Assembly: GCA_949317995.1 (NCBI GenBank)
Contig: OX439037.1
Span: forward strand, 21,387,182-21,451,181
Origin: Acholoe squamosa
Taxonomy: Eukaryota > Annelida > Polychaeta > Phyllodocida > Polynoidae
DNA: 64,000 nucleotides
Direction of reading: 5' to 3'
This document shows, one piece after another, positions 42,101-48,531 of the stretch. How positions within the stretch are numbered: position 1 is the first letter of the stretch; the number at the start of each line of letters is the position of its first letter. The notes under the pieces are model-generated. The model was not told the DNA's origin, ran no database searches, and was given only the letters and a program-made list of their open reading frames with translations. The position numbers were made by a program, and so were the translations under genes.

Positions 42101-42783
42101 CCCTGCAGATGGGTGTTTTTGCTTGCCTGGTCACATATACTCCAAATAGCTACAGAAACAATAAGATCTGAAACATGGGATGTCAGCAACATGGAGAAAA
42201 TTTAATTCAGTAAAGCCATTAAATCAATTGCTTTTTGAAATATTGTGACATAACACATCAAAAATGCCATTATTGGAAAAAAAATAACAATTTTTAAACA
42301 CAATAATCCATAATTTTGAATCTAGGAGAGATAATCCAATTCTGTTTTCAGTTATGAAAACCTTATGAACAGCTTAGTAACCTTTTATTCAAAAAGAACA
42401 AATAGCAACAAAATGTGCTAATTTTAGGGAAGAATTTCCAAACAATATGACAATGTCAAATCCACCTCTCATATTGATTTAAGTGTATTTTGCATCATTT
42501 CCAGGTTACTCGTTGCTGTGGGTTGGTGTCCTGGGGCTGTTCATCCTCTACATCTTCACACTTGTGGCTTTTGCCTTGATGAGGAGGTCTCTAGACCCTA
42601 ATGGGGAGCAGACCCTCTACTGCTTCAGCCTATGGCAGTGCTTGGTCACAATCCTCAGGTTTGGACTCCTGGGAGAGCTCTTTGAGGTGAGCTGCTCGTG
42701 GAATTTGTATTTTAACCTGTCTGTAGTAGTAGAGACTATTATTACATATTGCTAAATGTTTTAACTGATATAATTAAAATTTA

Positions 42784-42848
<65 letters not shown>

Positions 42849-42850
42849 CT

Positions 42851-42911
<61 letters not shown>

Positions 42912-42912
42912 C

Positions 42913-42990
<78 letters not shown>

Positions 42991-45900
42991 TAAGCTATCA
43001 GTATATCTGAATTCGAAATTCAACTGTATAGCTTTTATATTCCAAGTTAACAACATGCCCAAACGATGTGTTCATCTTTAAAAGACACTCTTCATCATGA
43101 GATTGGCTATAATGTTTCCAGTGGATACGAAATGTAAGTTGTCTCTGATGCATCATATATTTCACTCTTCACAGTTTATGAGGCCCCATGAGTACGACAT
43201 GAGCTTTTTCAACTTTGGGTGGGCAGCCATCTACCACATAGCATTCTTCATCATCATCACCACCATTGGCCTCAACATTGTATTTGGTATCATCCTCGAA
43301 TCCTTCTCAGAACTCAGAGAATCTAAGGTAATGTTAGTGATTTCGGTACATGAATATTTTCTATATTGAAAAATCTCTGCCAGCCGAGAGTCTTAGATTA
43401 ATACATTTGTAAATAACTGGAAGATGCTGTTGGTAGATCCATTGAAGGAATTAATGAGATGAAAAGTTACGCTTTATATATACAGCCATGCCATGTTGGT
43501 ATCAACACATCAGCCATCAGTTTGTGATCTGGATAGATCATCTCACTCCTCAAAGATTCATAAAATGTTGTTCATGAGTATTAATTGTTCCATGAAATTG
43601 CCGTATGTCGTTAAGTCAAAACGATTCCGTTTAGTAACTTAGCCTATTCAAGAAATCATACTATTTTCCATCCCAAAATGATGCGCTCATAGATAAGCGG
43701 TCCTTGGAGGGTTAAAGTAAACATGTATATCTCTATCTTTGTTTAACAGAATGAGGCAGAGAAAGACATGAAATCCACGTGCTTCATCTGCAGTCGCAGC
43801 AGTTTCGAATTCGAGAAACAGGCACAGGTATGGTGACACCAAATGTACAATTTGTAAGACATTGAGCCTACTCGGACGAGCATATTCCCAGATTTATATC
43901 TAGTCCAAGGACAGATTCCGGCCCACCAGAGTCGTATCTCTTGTAGCCTTTATAAGTATTTGGGTTTACAATGAATATAAAAGGAATTTTGCATACCATG
44001 TCTTGATACGCAAAATCATGAATTATAATTATGACATACGTTCAAAATGGATAAATGCTTACTTACCTCGGCAGGAAGCAGTCGCAACAAGGAGGTCTAA
44101 GACTGGACTAGTAGGTTTTACTTTATTGGGTTATTATATAATTTGACTGGTCCTGGGAGCATTGGTGTTGGAATACGTCACAATTCAATGGTAACAAAGA
44201 ACCCATTTTTACCCATGTATATATATATAATATAATTGTGTAATATCATACTCATTACTGTTAGATAATCAGATCGACTTCGAGGTAAAACCAGTGTCAG
44301 TGAGTGAATTATGTTAAATACACACGGGATGCCATGGCATACGTGCCCACAACTAGTTTTGTGTGTCCCTTGAATTGATTGAATAGCACTATCTTCGGAG
44401 AGGGCCTCATGTAATATTTACCACCCCATATATCTAAATAATTATAAAAGATTTTTACAGAAAAACGAGAATCCACTGTCATGTATTCTGCACCTCTCAT
44501 TTCAATCTCCATTCATCTTTGTTTTATGCCACCCCTAAATATAACCCATATCACCTCGATCATTTTGACTAAAACCCAGTCGCCTGACAAAATAGATTTC
44601 TCGCCTTGAATATTAAACCAATCGTTAAAATAACACTCAGAACACATTACTCAATGTTCTATATGGACTAAATAGCATTTTTTATCATACATGCAAAATG
44701 CTTGCCTGTTTATGGGAAGTTGGATGCACTTCCCTACATGCAGAGTTCGCCCTGCCTCGGTACTGGTTATTTGCGGCTTCTCAGTCACACTCTATTTCTC
44801 ACATACCTGCAATATTATTGAATTAAATATAACTGAATAATAAAATTCCCATTAGACCAAAAACCTATGTGTTTCAGGTTACGCAGTCTAAAATATACGG
44901 ATCATTCTTTTTCTTTATTCTGGAACTTAAAATTAAAACTGAGACATTGGAGCCCAGAACAGCTCGAATATTTCAGAGAAACATCTTTCGCTACTTTTGG
45001 GCATGTCGATTGAAGAAAAACAGACCAAATTCTCTTTAGAGTTTCTTTTTCGAAAGGCCCTTGGGTCCGCTATATTTTTACCACGTTGGTCGGGTAGCCT
45101 GGAGCACGCCTTTTTATAATATACAATCTGTCATGGACTAAGTATAGGTATGACTGTAATAAACATTTTGTTTGTTTTTGTTGTTGTTGTTGTTTTTATG
45201 GTTGTTACTGTTTTTCGTGTAATGTCCACTCACCCTCTATTAAGTCTTACTACTTCTAGCTGCGGTAAGACCTACAAAGTAGGGATATTGTTGTCAATAA
45301 TTGATATCATTGTTAATACCAATGTCCATATCAGCCAGGGTCCACCCGCACCCACTGACATGTGAATGAAACACTTACTTGTAGGGCTTCCGACATCACA
45401 CACAGAAAGAACACAACATGTGGGCCTACATCTTCCTCCGTATCAACCTGAATGCAATAGACGAGAGAGACTTCACAACCATAGAAAAGCATGTCTTTGA
45501 ACAGGTAGGTCATAGCAACGATTTCATACCCACATTTGATTAATGGTGGAAGAGCCAGACTTTACTGTATCATATTCATACTGCTACTGACTGCACTGTT
45601 AAGCGCAAACTTTAGGCTTATTTCAAACAAGAATACAAAATACTGCCTCAAATAGAAGATGACTCACAAAAATGGAGCAGTATAGAATTTCAGCGTTAAG
45701 ACCAACAGTATCTTAGTTTCTGGTTGAGTCACCAGGTGCCAGCACCGTTGTAAAATGCCTTATTTGCAGGCACCAGCAGAAACCTTTAAATATAGTTACC
45801 TTGTACATTGCACTATGTTGTCAGTTAGCGTCCTTGATGCCATATAGATGTAGTTTAAATGAGATTTACGCAGTAAATTCAAATCTCAACAAGATAACAT

Positions 45901-47070
45901 CGTATAATTATGACAGTACAAGTCCATATTAGTTATACCAGGTACATAGGCCTACAGAATGCGTGCTACACCAGTTTCATCTTTCTTCTGTTTTCCCCTT
46001 TTTTATTGCATGTCTTGAATGTTTGAAATATTTCTCTCCTCTACACAAATCTACCAATTGAAGATGTGTCGTACAAGTGCCCTTTTGTGTTAGATAACTG
46101 TTGATAGAAATGCTATGTCTTCAATGCCAGTAATTATTAGAGTGATTGTTGTACATCAGATGGAGCAACAGAAGATCACCTTCTTCCCAATAGGACAGGC
46201 CCTGTCCCTGACCAGCGCAGAGGATGATGGAATCCAGGACCAGCTGACTGACATTCTACGTAAACTTAACCGTATTGTGGCAAAACAAGAGGCTCAGGTA
46301 TGTGCACGAAGAAGTCTGGTGGTTCGATTGACTGCATGGGTTACACTCATGGGGGAAGCACCTACAGAAACCTTTTTCCTGTTTGGACTTAAGAATTAAG
46401 AGTAGAATGAAGGACGTAAGATTGATGTCTCAGGCAACTTTACACACTGAAATATGGGTCTTAAAAGTGAGCAGAATAAAAGAAAGGAGGTAAACCTTGT
46501 CATATTTAACTTGTCAAACATGACACATGTACTCTTCATATTGGCAACTTCTTGGACCAGCTTAAGTCATCAAGATGTTGAGTATGTGCCAGACCTGACA
46601 AGTTAAACCTAACAAGTTTTAACTCATTGAATTCACTCTATTTTTTTCTTTCTAGCGATCATAATACCTTATTCCTTTATTGTACCTACCCCATCGTTCT
46701 GTCCCAATCCCAAGTTTAGTCCCTTTGAAGAAAAGGTAAAGGAAAAAATTAGGAAACCAAGAGGCAGGGTAGTATGAAAATATACTAAACGGTTTACATG
46801 CTGTAAAGGGTAATTAAAAATAAAACTAACTGACTATGCTAGTTCTCATCTTCCCTTTGCTGAAGACAAAATTTAATTATTTTAATTGAAAAACAGGAAC
46901 AAAAGAAACAGCGGCAGGAGGAGGCAGCCAGACAGGAGAAGTGGAAGATTAAGCACAGTGAGGATGCCTCCAGGAGGGATGAACCCGAGGAACCAGAGAC
47001 CCATGTACCCTTCAGGGGTCAACTACTGCCAGGTATTGCCTTTGATGATGATGAAGATGATGACGAGTAA
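6793..47070 (+). CDS. IP3 receptor/ryanodine-superfamily calcium-release channel, 43 visible exons, 5' part not found
   Basis: This is an intracellular Ca2+-release channel of the ER membrane, reconstructed from 43 exons with GT..AG borders whose phases all agree (4,979 nt, 1,658 residues). Sequence order matches vertebrate IP3R from about residue 900 to the C-terminus: a YKAMEVVDLIMDIEYKIRL segment, central helical RIH-type repeats (residues about 100-470), the RIH-associated domain (about 910-1060), six membrane segments (1216-1480), a CFIC...HTQKEH zinc-binding linker (C1500, C1503, H1520, H1525) and an acidic tail ending DDDEDDDE. The suppressor, MIR and IP3-binding core are not encoded in the window. 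E1 has no Met; the first in-frame ATG is at 7327-7329 in E2, so either upstream exons exist beyond the window or the gene is truncated. The pore motif is FGLLGEL, not GGGVGD. It fits a divergent invertebrate IP3R-like paralogue better than a canonical ITPR or RyR. Exon coordinates are in the block entries below. Confidence 0.85.
6893..7052. repeat. Two-copy tandem duplication, ~80 bp, intron 1
   Basis: TGATCAGGCATATCCAAAAT and the following 60 bases occur at about 6893 and again at about 6974 with a few differences (GCAACAG versus GGAAACAG, ATTGACT versus ATAGACT). It is a simple local duplication just inside the first visible intron. Confidence 0.75.
7488..7553. repeat. Near-perfect 66-bp foldback in intron 2
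   Basis: The arm starting CTTAGATACATAGGTTGGTT at 7488 is reverse-complemented up to 7553 with about two mismatches and almost no loop. It is likely a tiny foldback element; the stem is too perfect and loop-less for a typical miRNA precursor. Confidence 0.75.
8645..8742. repeat. ~98-bp imperfect hairpin just downstream of exon 5 donor
   Basis: CCCAGTAGGCACAGAACGT (8645) pairs with the reverse complement ending CCCACTGGG (8742). The arms are about 45 nt with scattered mismatches, and the loop region AGCCATG is short. It starts 12 nt after the exon 5 boundary. It could be a MITE relic or a hairpin RNA precursor; sequence alone cannot decide. Confidence 0.6.
9560..10390. repeat. GC-rich minisatellite flanked by ACTGCGACCACCTC-type repeats, intron 6
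   Basis: The core at 9762-10140 contains about six units of roughly 70 bp, each with an ACATCAGAGG-like start, an AGGACATCCCCCCTCA-like middle and a CCCCCTCAGCC-like end. It is bordered by related pieces, CTCTACTGCGACCACCTCAC at about 9580 and CTCTAATGCGACCACCTCTC at about 10353, in the same orientation, as if the minisatellite had expanded inside a mobile element. Open frames in it are C-rich artefacts. Confidence 0.65.
10722..14491 (+). CDS. Channel exons 7-14: central RIH-like armadillo region
   Basis: Exons: 10722-10789, 10932-10987, 11592-11753, 11968-12096, 12422-12528, 12918-13005, 13901-14088 and 14384-14491 (residues 167-468). The order of motifs is that of the IP3R/RyR RIH homology domain and following helices: FLTKGNKDVQTRAFDNFGFL, then IFTNNQENCL (IP3R has IFMNNFQLC), then FLDLLCAIVKVE (IP3R KFLQTIVKAE), then SYLISLIDLLASSAEGVNAY (IP3R HLVELLAVCTEGKNVY), then PYLRFLLWVYV (IP3R AYINFLNHCYV). 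These helical repeats link the cytoplasmic ligand-sensing part to the channel in the family. Intron 13 begins gtaaac, a slightly weak donor. Confidence 0.85.
13088..13490. repeat. ~40-bp minisatellite interrupted by a MITE, intron 12
   Basis: Units resembling CACATCTCCCTGTACTACTC followed by TGTTACAAA recur about every 40 bp at 13088-13197 and again at 13360-13490. The break is a 145-bp TA-flanked insertion (13198-13342). Confidence 0.65.
13198..13342. mobile_element. 145-bp mariner-like MITE, TA target site (copy 1)
   Basis: It begins CACTCTCAG and ends CTAAGAGTG, flanked by TA on both sides. The interior GGATTTGTATTAACAGCA matches a second copy at 29139-29295 (GGATTTGTGTTGACAGCA). Short, non-coding and TA-flanked, it fits Tc1/mariner-derived MITEs. 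Confidence 0.7.
15701..21499 (+). CDS. Channel exons 15-19: mid-cytoplasmic helical region
   Basis: Exons: 15701-15782, 15934-16014, 16531-16635, 16752-16835 and 21364-21499 (residues 469-631). The product is helical and charged (SESEDDQMFATLHFIFDAAL, then GELQMVLSEARERYIDTYEQ), matching the poorly conserved IP3R stretch before LRPLVQAELSVLVDVL-type sequence. Borders are clean (gtaaga, gtaggt, gtaggc, gtaggt, gtaggt donors). Intron 18 (16836-21363) is 4.5 kb and mostly a long inverted-repeat element. Confidence 0.78.
16123..16251. mobile_element. ~129-bp inverted-repeat MITE, intron 16
   Basis: ATCTTAGTTTAGGTC at the left is exactly reverse-complemented at the right (GACCTAAACTAAGAT). Internal GTGGTCGC and CTGGTCGC motifs also recur. 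No coding content. Confidence 0.65.
16878..20790. mobile_element. 3.9-kb element with ~720-750-bp terminal inverted repeats, TA-flanked
   Basis: The left arm 16878-17630 begins GTCTAAGAGCCCAGA. The right arm about 20072-20790 is its reverse complement with scattered changes, and matching segments can be followed continuously (for example ACCTTTTGGTCACAAAAAC against its complement, and CAAGATGGCTG against CAGCCATCTTG). TA lies on both sides (16876-16877, 20791-20792), as in Tc1/mariner-class insertion. The central 2.4 kb has no frame resembling a transposase, so it looks non-autonomous. It fills most of intron 18. Confidence 0.75.
21529..23973. mobile_element. Possible 2.4-kb inverted-repeat element in intron 19
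   Basis: CATTTCTCAAGATGGTATGA at the left resembles the reverse complement of the right end (CATTTCTGAAGATGGTAGGA). Both halves carry repeated GGTATGACT and GGTACGACT motifs. Matches are imperfect and the limits uncertain. A smaller element (22393-23119) is nested within it. Confidence 0.4.
22393..23119. mobile_element. ~727-bp MITE with TTAACC...GGTTAA ends
   Basis: The left end TTAACCCTATGGTGCCCA and right end TGGGCACAAAAAGGTTAA form imperfect terminal inverted repeats. A related end, TTAACCCTTTGATGCCCAGA, occurs alone at about 63691. There is no transposase. Confidence 0.55.
24360..24398 (+). CDS. Channel exon 20: candidate 39-nt microexon
   Basis: It encodes HQVTTGNQDAADP across the split codons, flanked by tgactgcag and gtacgt. 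Phase 1 in and phase 1 out agree with exons 19 and 21, but skipping it (39 nt) also keeps frame, so it may be alternative or spurious. It lies in the linker of the family that varies most. Confidence 0.5.
25680..28863 (+). CDS. Channel exons 21-27: region preceding and entering the RIH-associated domain
   Basis: Exons: 25680-25812, 26292-26438, 27215-27312, 27780-27942, 28287-28401, 28582-28632 and 28717-28863 (residues about 644-929). Key motifs are EFQKMVNRFINRGQQGKKYC, KLIHQL, IKCLQVMRALIHNQQKLMPP (matching the IP3R/RyR pattern of LQTLRxM and ALIHN helices), GTRDELFFHTCRNLFQS and LLLELLAAMCDGQKKDLQ, which aligns with IP3R [20 protein letters not shown]. Exon 22 joins directly to exon 23 with matching phase. 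Confidence 0.82.
26454..26686. mobile_element. 233-bp MITE beginning 15 nt after exon 22
   Basis: The ends TTAACCCATTAAAGG and CCTTTAAGGG-type sequence ending GGTTAA are inverted repeats. Inside is a second hairpin (CCAATGAAGTG against CACTTCATTGG). Related pieces lie near 56520-56660. It almost abuts the 5' splice site. Confidence 0.6.
29139..29295. mobile_element. 157-bp mariner-like MITE, TA target site (copy 2)
   Basis: It starts CACTCTTAG and ends CTGACAGTG between TA dinucleotides, and shares its interior with the copy at 13198-13342. It includes an additional internal hairpin (GTACTGCGCAACCCAC region). Confidence 0.7.
29505..30103. mobile_element. ~600-bp TIR element in intron 27
   Basis: The left end GGCCAAAAAAAAGGTGTGTT, continuing into TCCAGTTAC, is mirrored at the right (GTAACTGGAAACAAACC, then poly-T and TTGGCC). 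TTA flanks both sides. GCTAGGGTCGGT occurs near both ends. Truncated relatives lie near 21115-21150 and 41056-41360, the latter also ending in a TTTTTTTGGC stretch. The interior is rich in T and C homopolymers. Confidence 0.6.
30151..30695. mobile_element. ~545-bp element with ATTAAATAA ends and ACGAGAGGT repeats
   Basis: ATTAAATAAAGAATG at the left and CATTCTTATTTAAC at the right are inverted repeats. TACGAGAGGT-like words recur inside in both orientations. It is adjacent to the preceding element. Confidence 0.5.
30885..30958 (-). repeat. tRNA-derived SINE head
   Basis: On the minus strand an A-box-like TGGCACAGTGCATAGG is followed about 45 nt later by a B-box GGTTCGATCCC, the spacing of an RNA polymerase III type 2 promoter. 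It does not fold into a convincing functional tRNA, so it is best read as SINE-related. Confidence 0.6.
31078..31148 (+). repeat. tRNA-derived SINE head or tRNA pseudogene
   Basis: TGGCCTAGTGGTTAGCGG (A-box) and GGGTCGAATCCC (B-box) are about 30 nt apart with GCC/GGC outer pairing. The acceptor stem does not close well. It is followed by GTGCGCTGTATTATACACAA, also found in the adjacent tandem repeats. Confidence 0.6.
31690..31985. repeat. 129-bp tandem repeat, ~2.3 copies
   Basis: Each unit contains GCTGCCGGGCGACG, TATTATACACAAACATAACC, GCATTCAAAGCTTTAGCTGT and GCCAAGCCTAGCCGAGA in the same order. A partial unit also sits beside the SINE head at 31160-31240. GCTGCCGGGC units reappear at 58157 and 63435, flanking the LTR retrotransposon. 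Confidence 0.75.
32109..32203. repeat. Long hairpin with ~40-bp arms
   Basis: CAAGGGATAATTCATGAC at the left pairs with GTCATGAATTATCCATTG at the right. GTGTGTGTTAG pairs with CTAACACACAC inside. The loop is GGCTACGGCCGAGTG-like. It is the 3' end of the composite repeat. Confidence 0.8.
32331..36173 (+). CDS. Channel exons 28-33: RIH-associated domain and pre-membrane linker
   Basis: Exons: 32331-32480, 33454-33636, 34791-34856, 35001-35166, 35353-35468 and 36004-36173 (residues 930-1212). DYLRDQPDNIKSINLVGEVV aligns with the IP3R RIH-associated block [20 protein letters not shown], and LLIQLLTTLNEFCSGN with LINQTLESLTEYCQGP. The pre-membrane part contains YYEENSLSVEVVTPKGLQKI (IP3R [22 protein letters not shown]) and a basic patch YQRKIRKRKAVTF before S1. 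Exon 32 has two in-frame donors, after 35456 (gtaaaa) or after 35468 (gtgtgt); the longer form fits the family alignment better. Confidence 0.87.
32566..33170. mobile_element. ~605-bp TIR element in intron 28
   Basis: CAGATGAGGGGAAAGGGCCC at the left is mirrored by GGGCCCTTCCCCTCATCTG at the right. An open frame (32783-33205) runs through it, but it reads as low-complexity hydrophobic translation and is probably not a gene. Confidence 0.65.
36471..37175. repeat. ~165-bp degenerate tandem repeat with GGTCGTAGACATGTCC marker, intron 33
   Basis: The marker or a close variant recurs at about 36471, 36632, 36650, 36819, 36982 and 37162. Between markers, CAATGTTCCTTTCATATCAA and GTCATAGCTCAGAG-like segments repeat in the first copies and decay later. 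Confidence 0.7.
37725..37925. repeat. Short GACGAC/GTCGTC degenerate repeats
   Basis: Words such as GACGACTTTAGGTC, GACTTCAGGTCGTCAT and GACGAGTTTAGGTTGTCA recur about every 25-35 bp in both orientations. Simple-repeat expansion is likely. Confidence 0.5.
38093..41029 (+). CDS. Channel exons 34-37: membrane segments S1-S4
   Basis: Exons: 38093-38230, 40156-40281, 40591-40696 and 40906-41029 (residues 1213-1377). S1 is about 1216-1235 (NYVVIVLSLAFNIFMLISW), S2 about 1269-1292 (WPVGIVHNIFSLIVVVAYF), S3 about 1326-1347, S4 about 1348-1362. A hydrophilic, acidic loop GNGDKGEEEGKDTER precedes S3. The S4-S5 linker LLQRVIKAVTQNG matches IP3R LLNVIKSVTRNG very well, which anchors the superfamily assignment. 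Acceptors include ttttcaatgtag and ttttctag. Confidence 0.87.
41527..42138. mobile_element. ~610-bp TIR element in intron 37
   Basis: TATGTGACCCATCAAGGTAA with AAAACACCCCTCTG at the left is mirrored by GGGTGTTTTTGCTTGCCTGG and TCACATATA at the right. There is no coding content. Confidence 0.6.
42505..43327 (+). CDS. Channel exons 38-39: S5, pore helix, non-canonical filter, S6
   Basis: Exons 42505-42686 and 43175-43327 (residues 1378-1489). S5 is about 1380-1402 (LLWVGVLGLFILYIFTLVAF). The luminal turret is only about 13 residues (1404-1416). The pore helix FSLWQCLVTILRF aligns with IP3R LLMCIVTVLSHG. The filter reads FGLLGELFEFMRP (residues 1430-1442), where IP3R and RyR have GGGVGD or GGGIGD. 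S6 ITTIGLNIVFGIILESFSEL (about 1457-1483) closely matches IP3R IIIVLNLIFGVIIDTFADL, including the Phe of the cytosolic gate. An ATC/ATT microsatellite lies in intron 38, between the filter and S6. Confidence 0.88.
42785..42984. repeat. (ATC)n-(ATT)n compound microsatellite
   Basis: About 125 bp of almost pure ATC, with two ACT interruptions, changes into about 70 bp of ATT ending in TATATAT. Poly-Ile and poly-Met open frames through it are artefacts. It sits 100 bp downstream of the exon encoding the pore filter. Confidence 0.95.
43750..47070 (+). CDS. Channel exons 40-43: zinc-binding linker and C-terminal domain
   Basis: Exons: 43750-43827, 45385-45504, 46160-46297 and 46897-47070 (residues 1490-1658, stop TAA at 47068-47070). 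STCFICSRSSFEFEKQAQGF followed by HHTQKEHNMWAYIF carries the C-x2-C (1500, 1503) and H-x4-H (1520, 1525) set of the IP3R/RyR linker domain, where IP3R has CFICGL and HIKEEHNMWHY. ITFFPIGQALSLTSAED parallels IP3R DWFPRMRAMSLVSSD, and DQLTDILRKLNRIVAKQEAQ is the start of the C-terminal coiled coil. The end is unusual: a Glu/Lys-rich helix, then FRGQLLPGIAF and an acidic DDDEDDDE terminus. Confidence 0.88.
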
Positions 47071-48531
47071 CCACCTGGCCCTTCTTATTTTAGAGATACT
47101 ATTGTGTAGCCGGTGTAGCTGAAGAGGGGTAAAATGTGATATGTTGTCATGGTTATTCTATGATAACAGCGAGTGTTATCCATTCTAAAAATGTAATGCT
47201 GTCTTATTGACTACCCTGTACCCACTATTAACATAGAAAGAAAGATTATGATCTGTTTCTCTTTCTTTCAAATTCGTGTATTTTGTTATTCCTTATCATG
47301 TTTACAAGAGAGGAGAACCCAGCGTATAAATACTCACAGGGTATTATTTTGCAATATCCAAGATATTGGTTCTTTGAAGGAACATTTGAAGATGCTTAGT
47401 ATACTCCCATGTATCTAGCCATTATGGGGTTCCCAAATTCATTTTTTGTATGATATCCCAGAAGATAAGCCCTATGAATTTGTTTTGCCATGTACCCCAA
47501 ATCAATAACTATAAGCCATGGATATTTCTTTTTACCATCGATACAACTATATGTGATACTCCAGATGTGTGATATTTTACTTTAATTTTACTTATTAAGG
47601 ACTGACGTTGCAGTAAGCTGTATATATAATTCGTATTCTAAACCAAAAGCCCACACATAACAACATGTTAATTAACTAACGCCCAAAGCATACATCCAGG
47701 AATAATAGTGACCCCAGAATACTCCTAGCTCAATGTTTGTAGAGCACAAGACACAAATCAAATCACATAAAACAATGAATCAAATTCAGCATTGAATCTA
47801 TACAATATCTTCTTTGAAATTATATTTAGGGTTTAAAAAAATGGCCATTTTACATTGCTGAAAATTTCAATGTCTGTCTACAACGACTTTCAAGTTCAAT
47901 TTAACCAATGGATTAAGAGATACTTTGTAACACTTTGCACTTTAAGATTTATAAGATTGTAAGATTAATAAGGTTGTACATAGCTTTTTCGACTGTGAAT
48001 CATTCAATTGTGAACTTAATTGTTTTGATTAATGTGTGGGACACCAAAAGGATTTTATTCAAGCAATGAAAATTGTGTATACAACACAAGCAACTATGCC
48101 ATGATTTTCACTCAGCATGCTATATGTACAAATATGCTCGATGTGAAGAGAATGTTGTGGTTCCCCCCAGAGAATTACGAGGATATAATAAGAAAAAAAC
48201 TCAAAGTGAGTAGACCAAAGAGAGAAATATATAGGAATAGTCCACTATATCGTGGAAATCAAATATGGGAAATACTACCAGTGGAAATCAAACTAGAACC
48301 TAATTTGGATGGTTTTAAAATCGAGCTTAAGAGGTGAAATTTTAACAGCATTGGGCAGACTCTGAACTGTAATGAGAAATGTATGTGATAGGACTAAGTT
48401 GTGTACACAATATGTTCATGGAAACCACCTGTATAACATACAAATATACCCTGTACTCTGACCATATGATATATTGTACCTGGCGACTGATTATAATAAC
48501 TACTTATGTAGTGCTTTCTTTAGCCAATAAA
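47071..48531 (+). promoter_or_regulatory. Probable 3' UTR and poly(A) signal of channel gene
   Basis: After the stop at 47068-47070, about 1.46 kb without recognisable coding leads to AATAAA at 48526-48531, followed by a short T-rich stretch. An open frame at 48032-48337 lies inside it and resembles nothing known. A second AATAAA occurs near 48583. The exact cleavage site is inferred. Confidence 0.5.

Noticed and set aside
42749-43081. Long open frames of poly-Ile/poly-Met on both strands
   Set aside because: They are translations of the ATC/ATT microsatellite.
48032-48337. 101-codon ORF after the channel stop
   Set aside because: It lies in the probable 3' UTR with no recognisable motif; coding potential cannot be supported.
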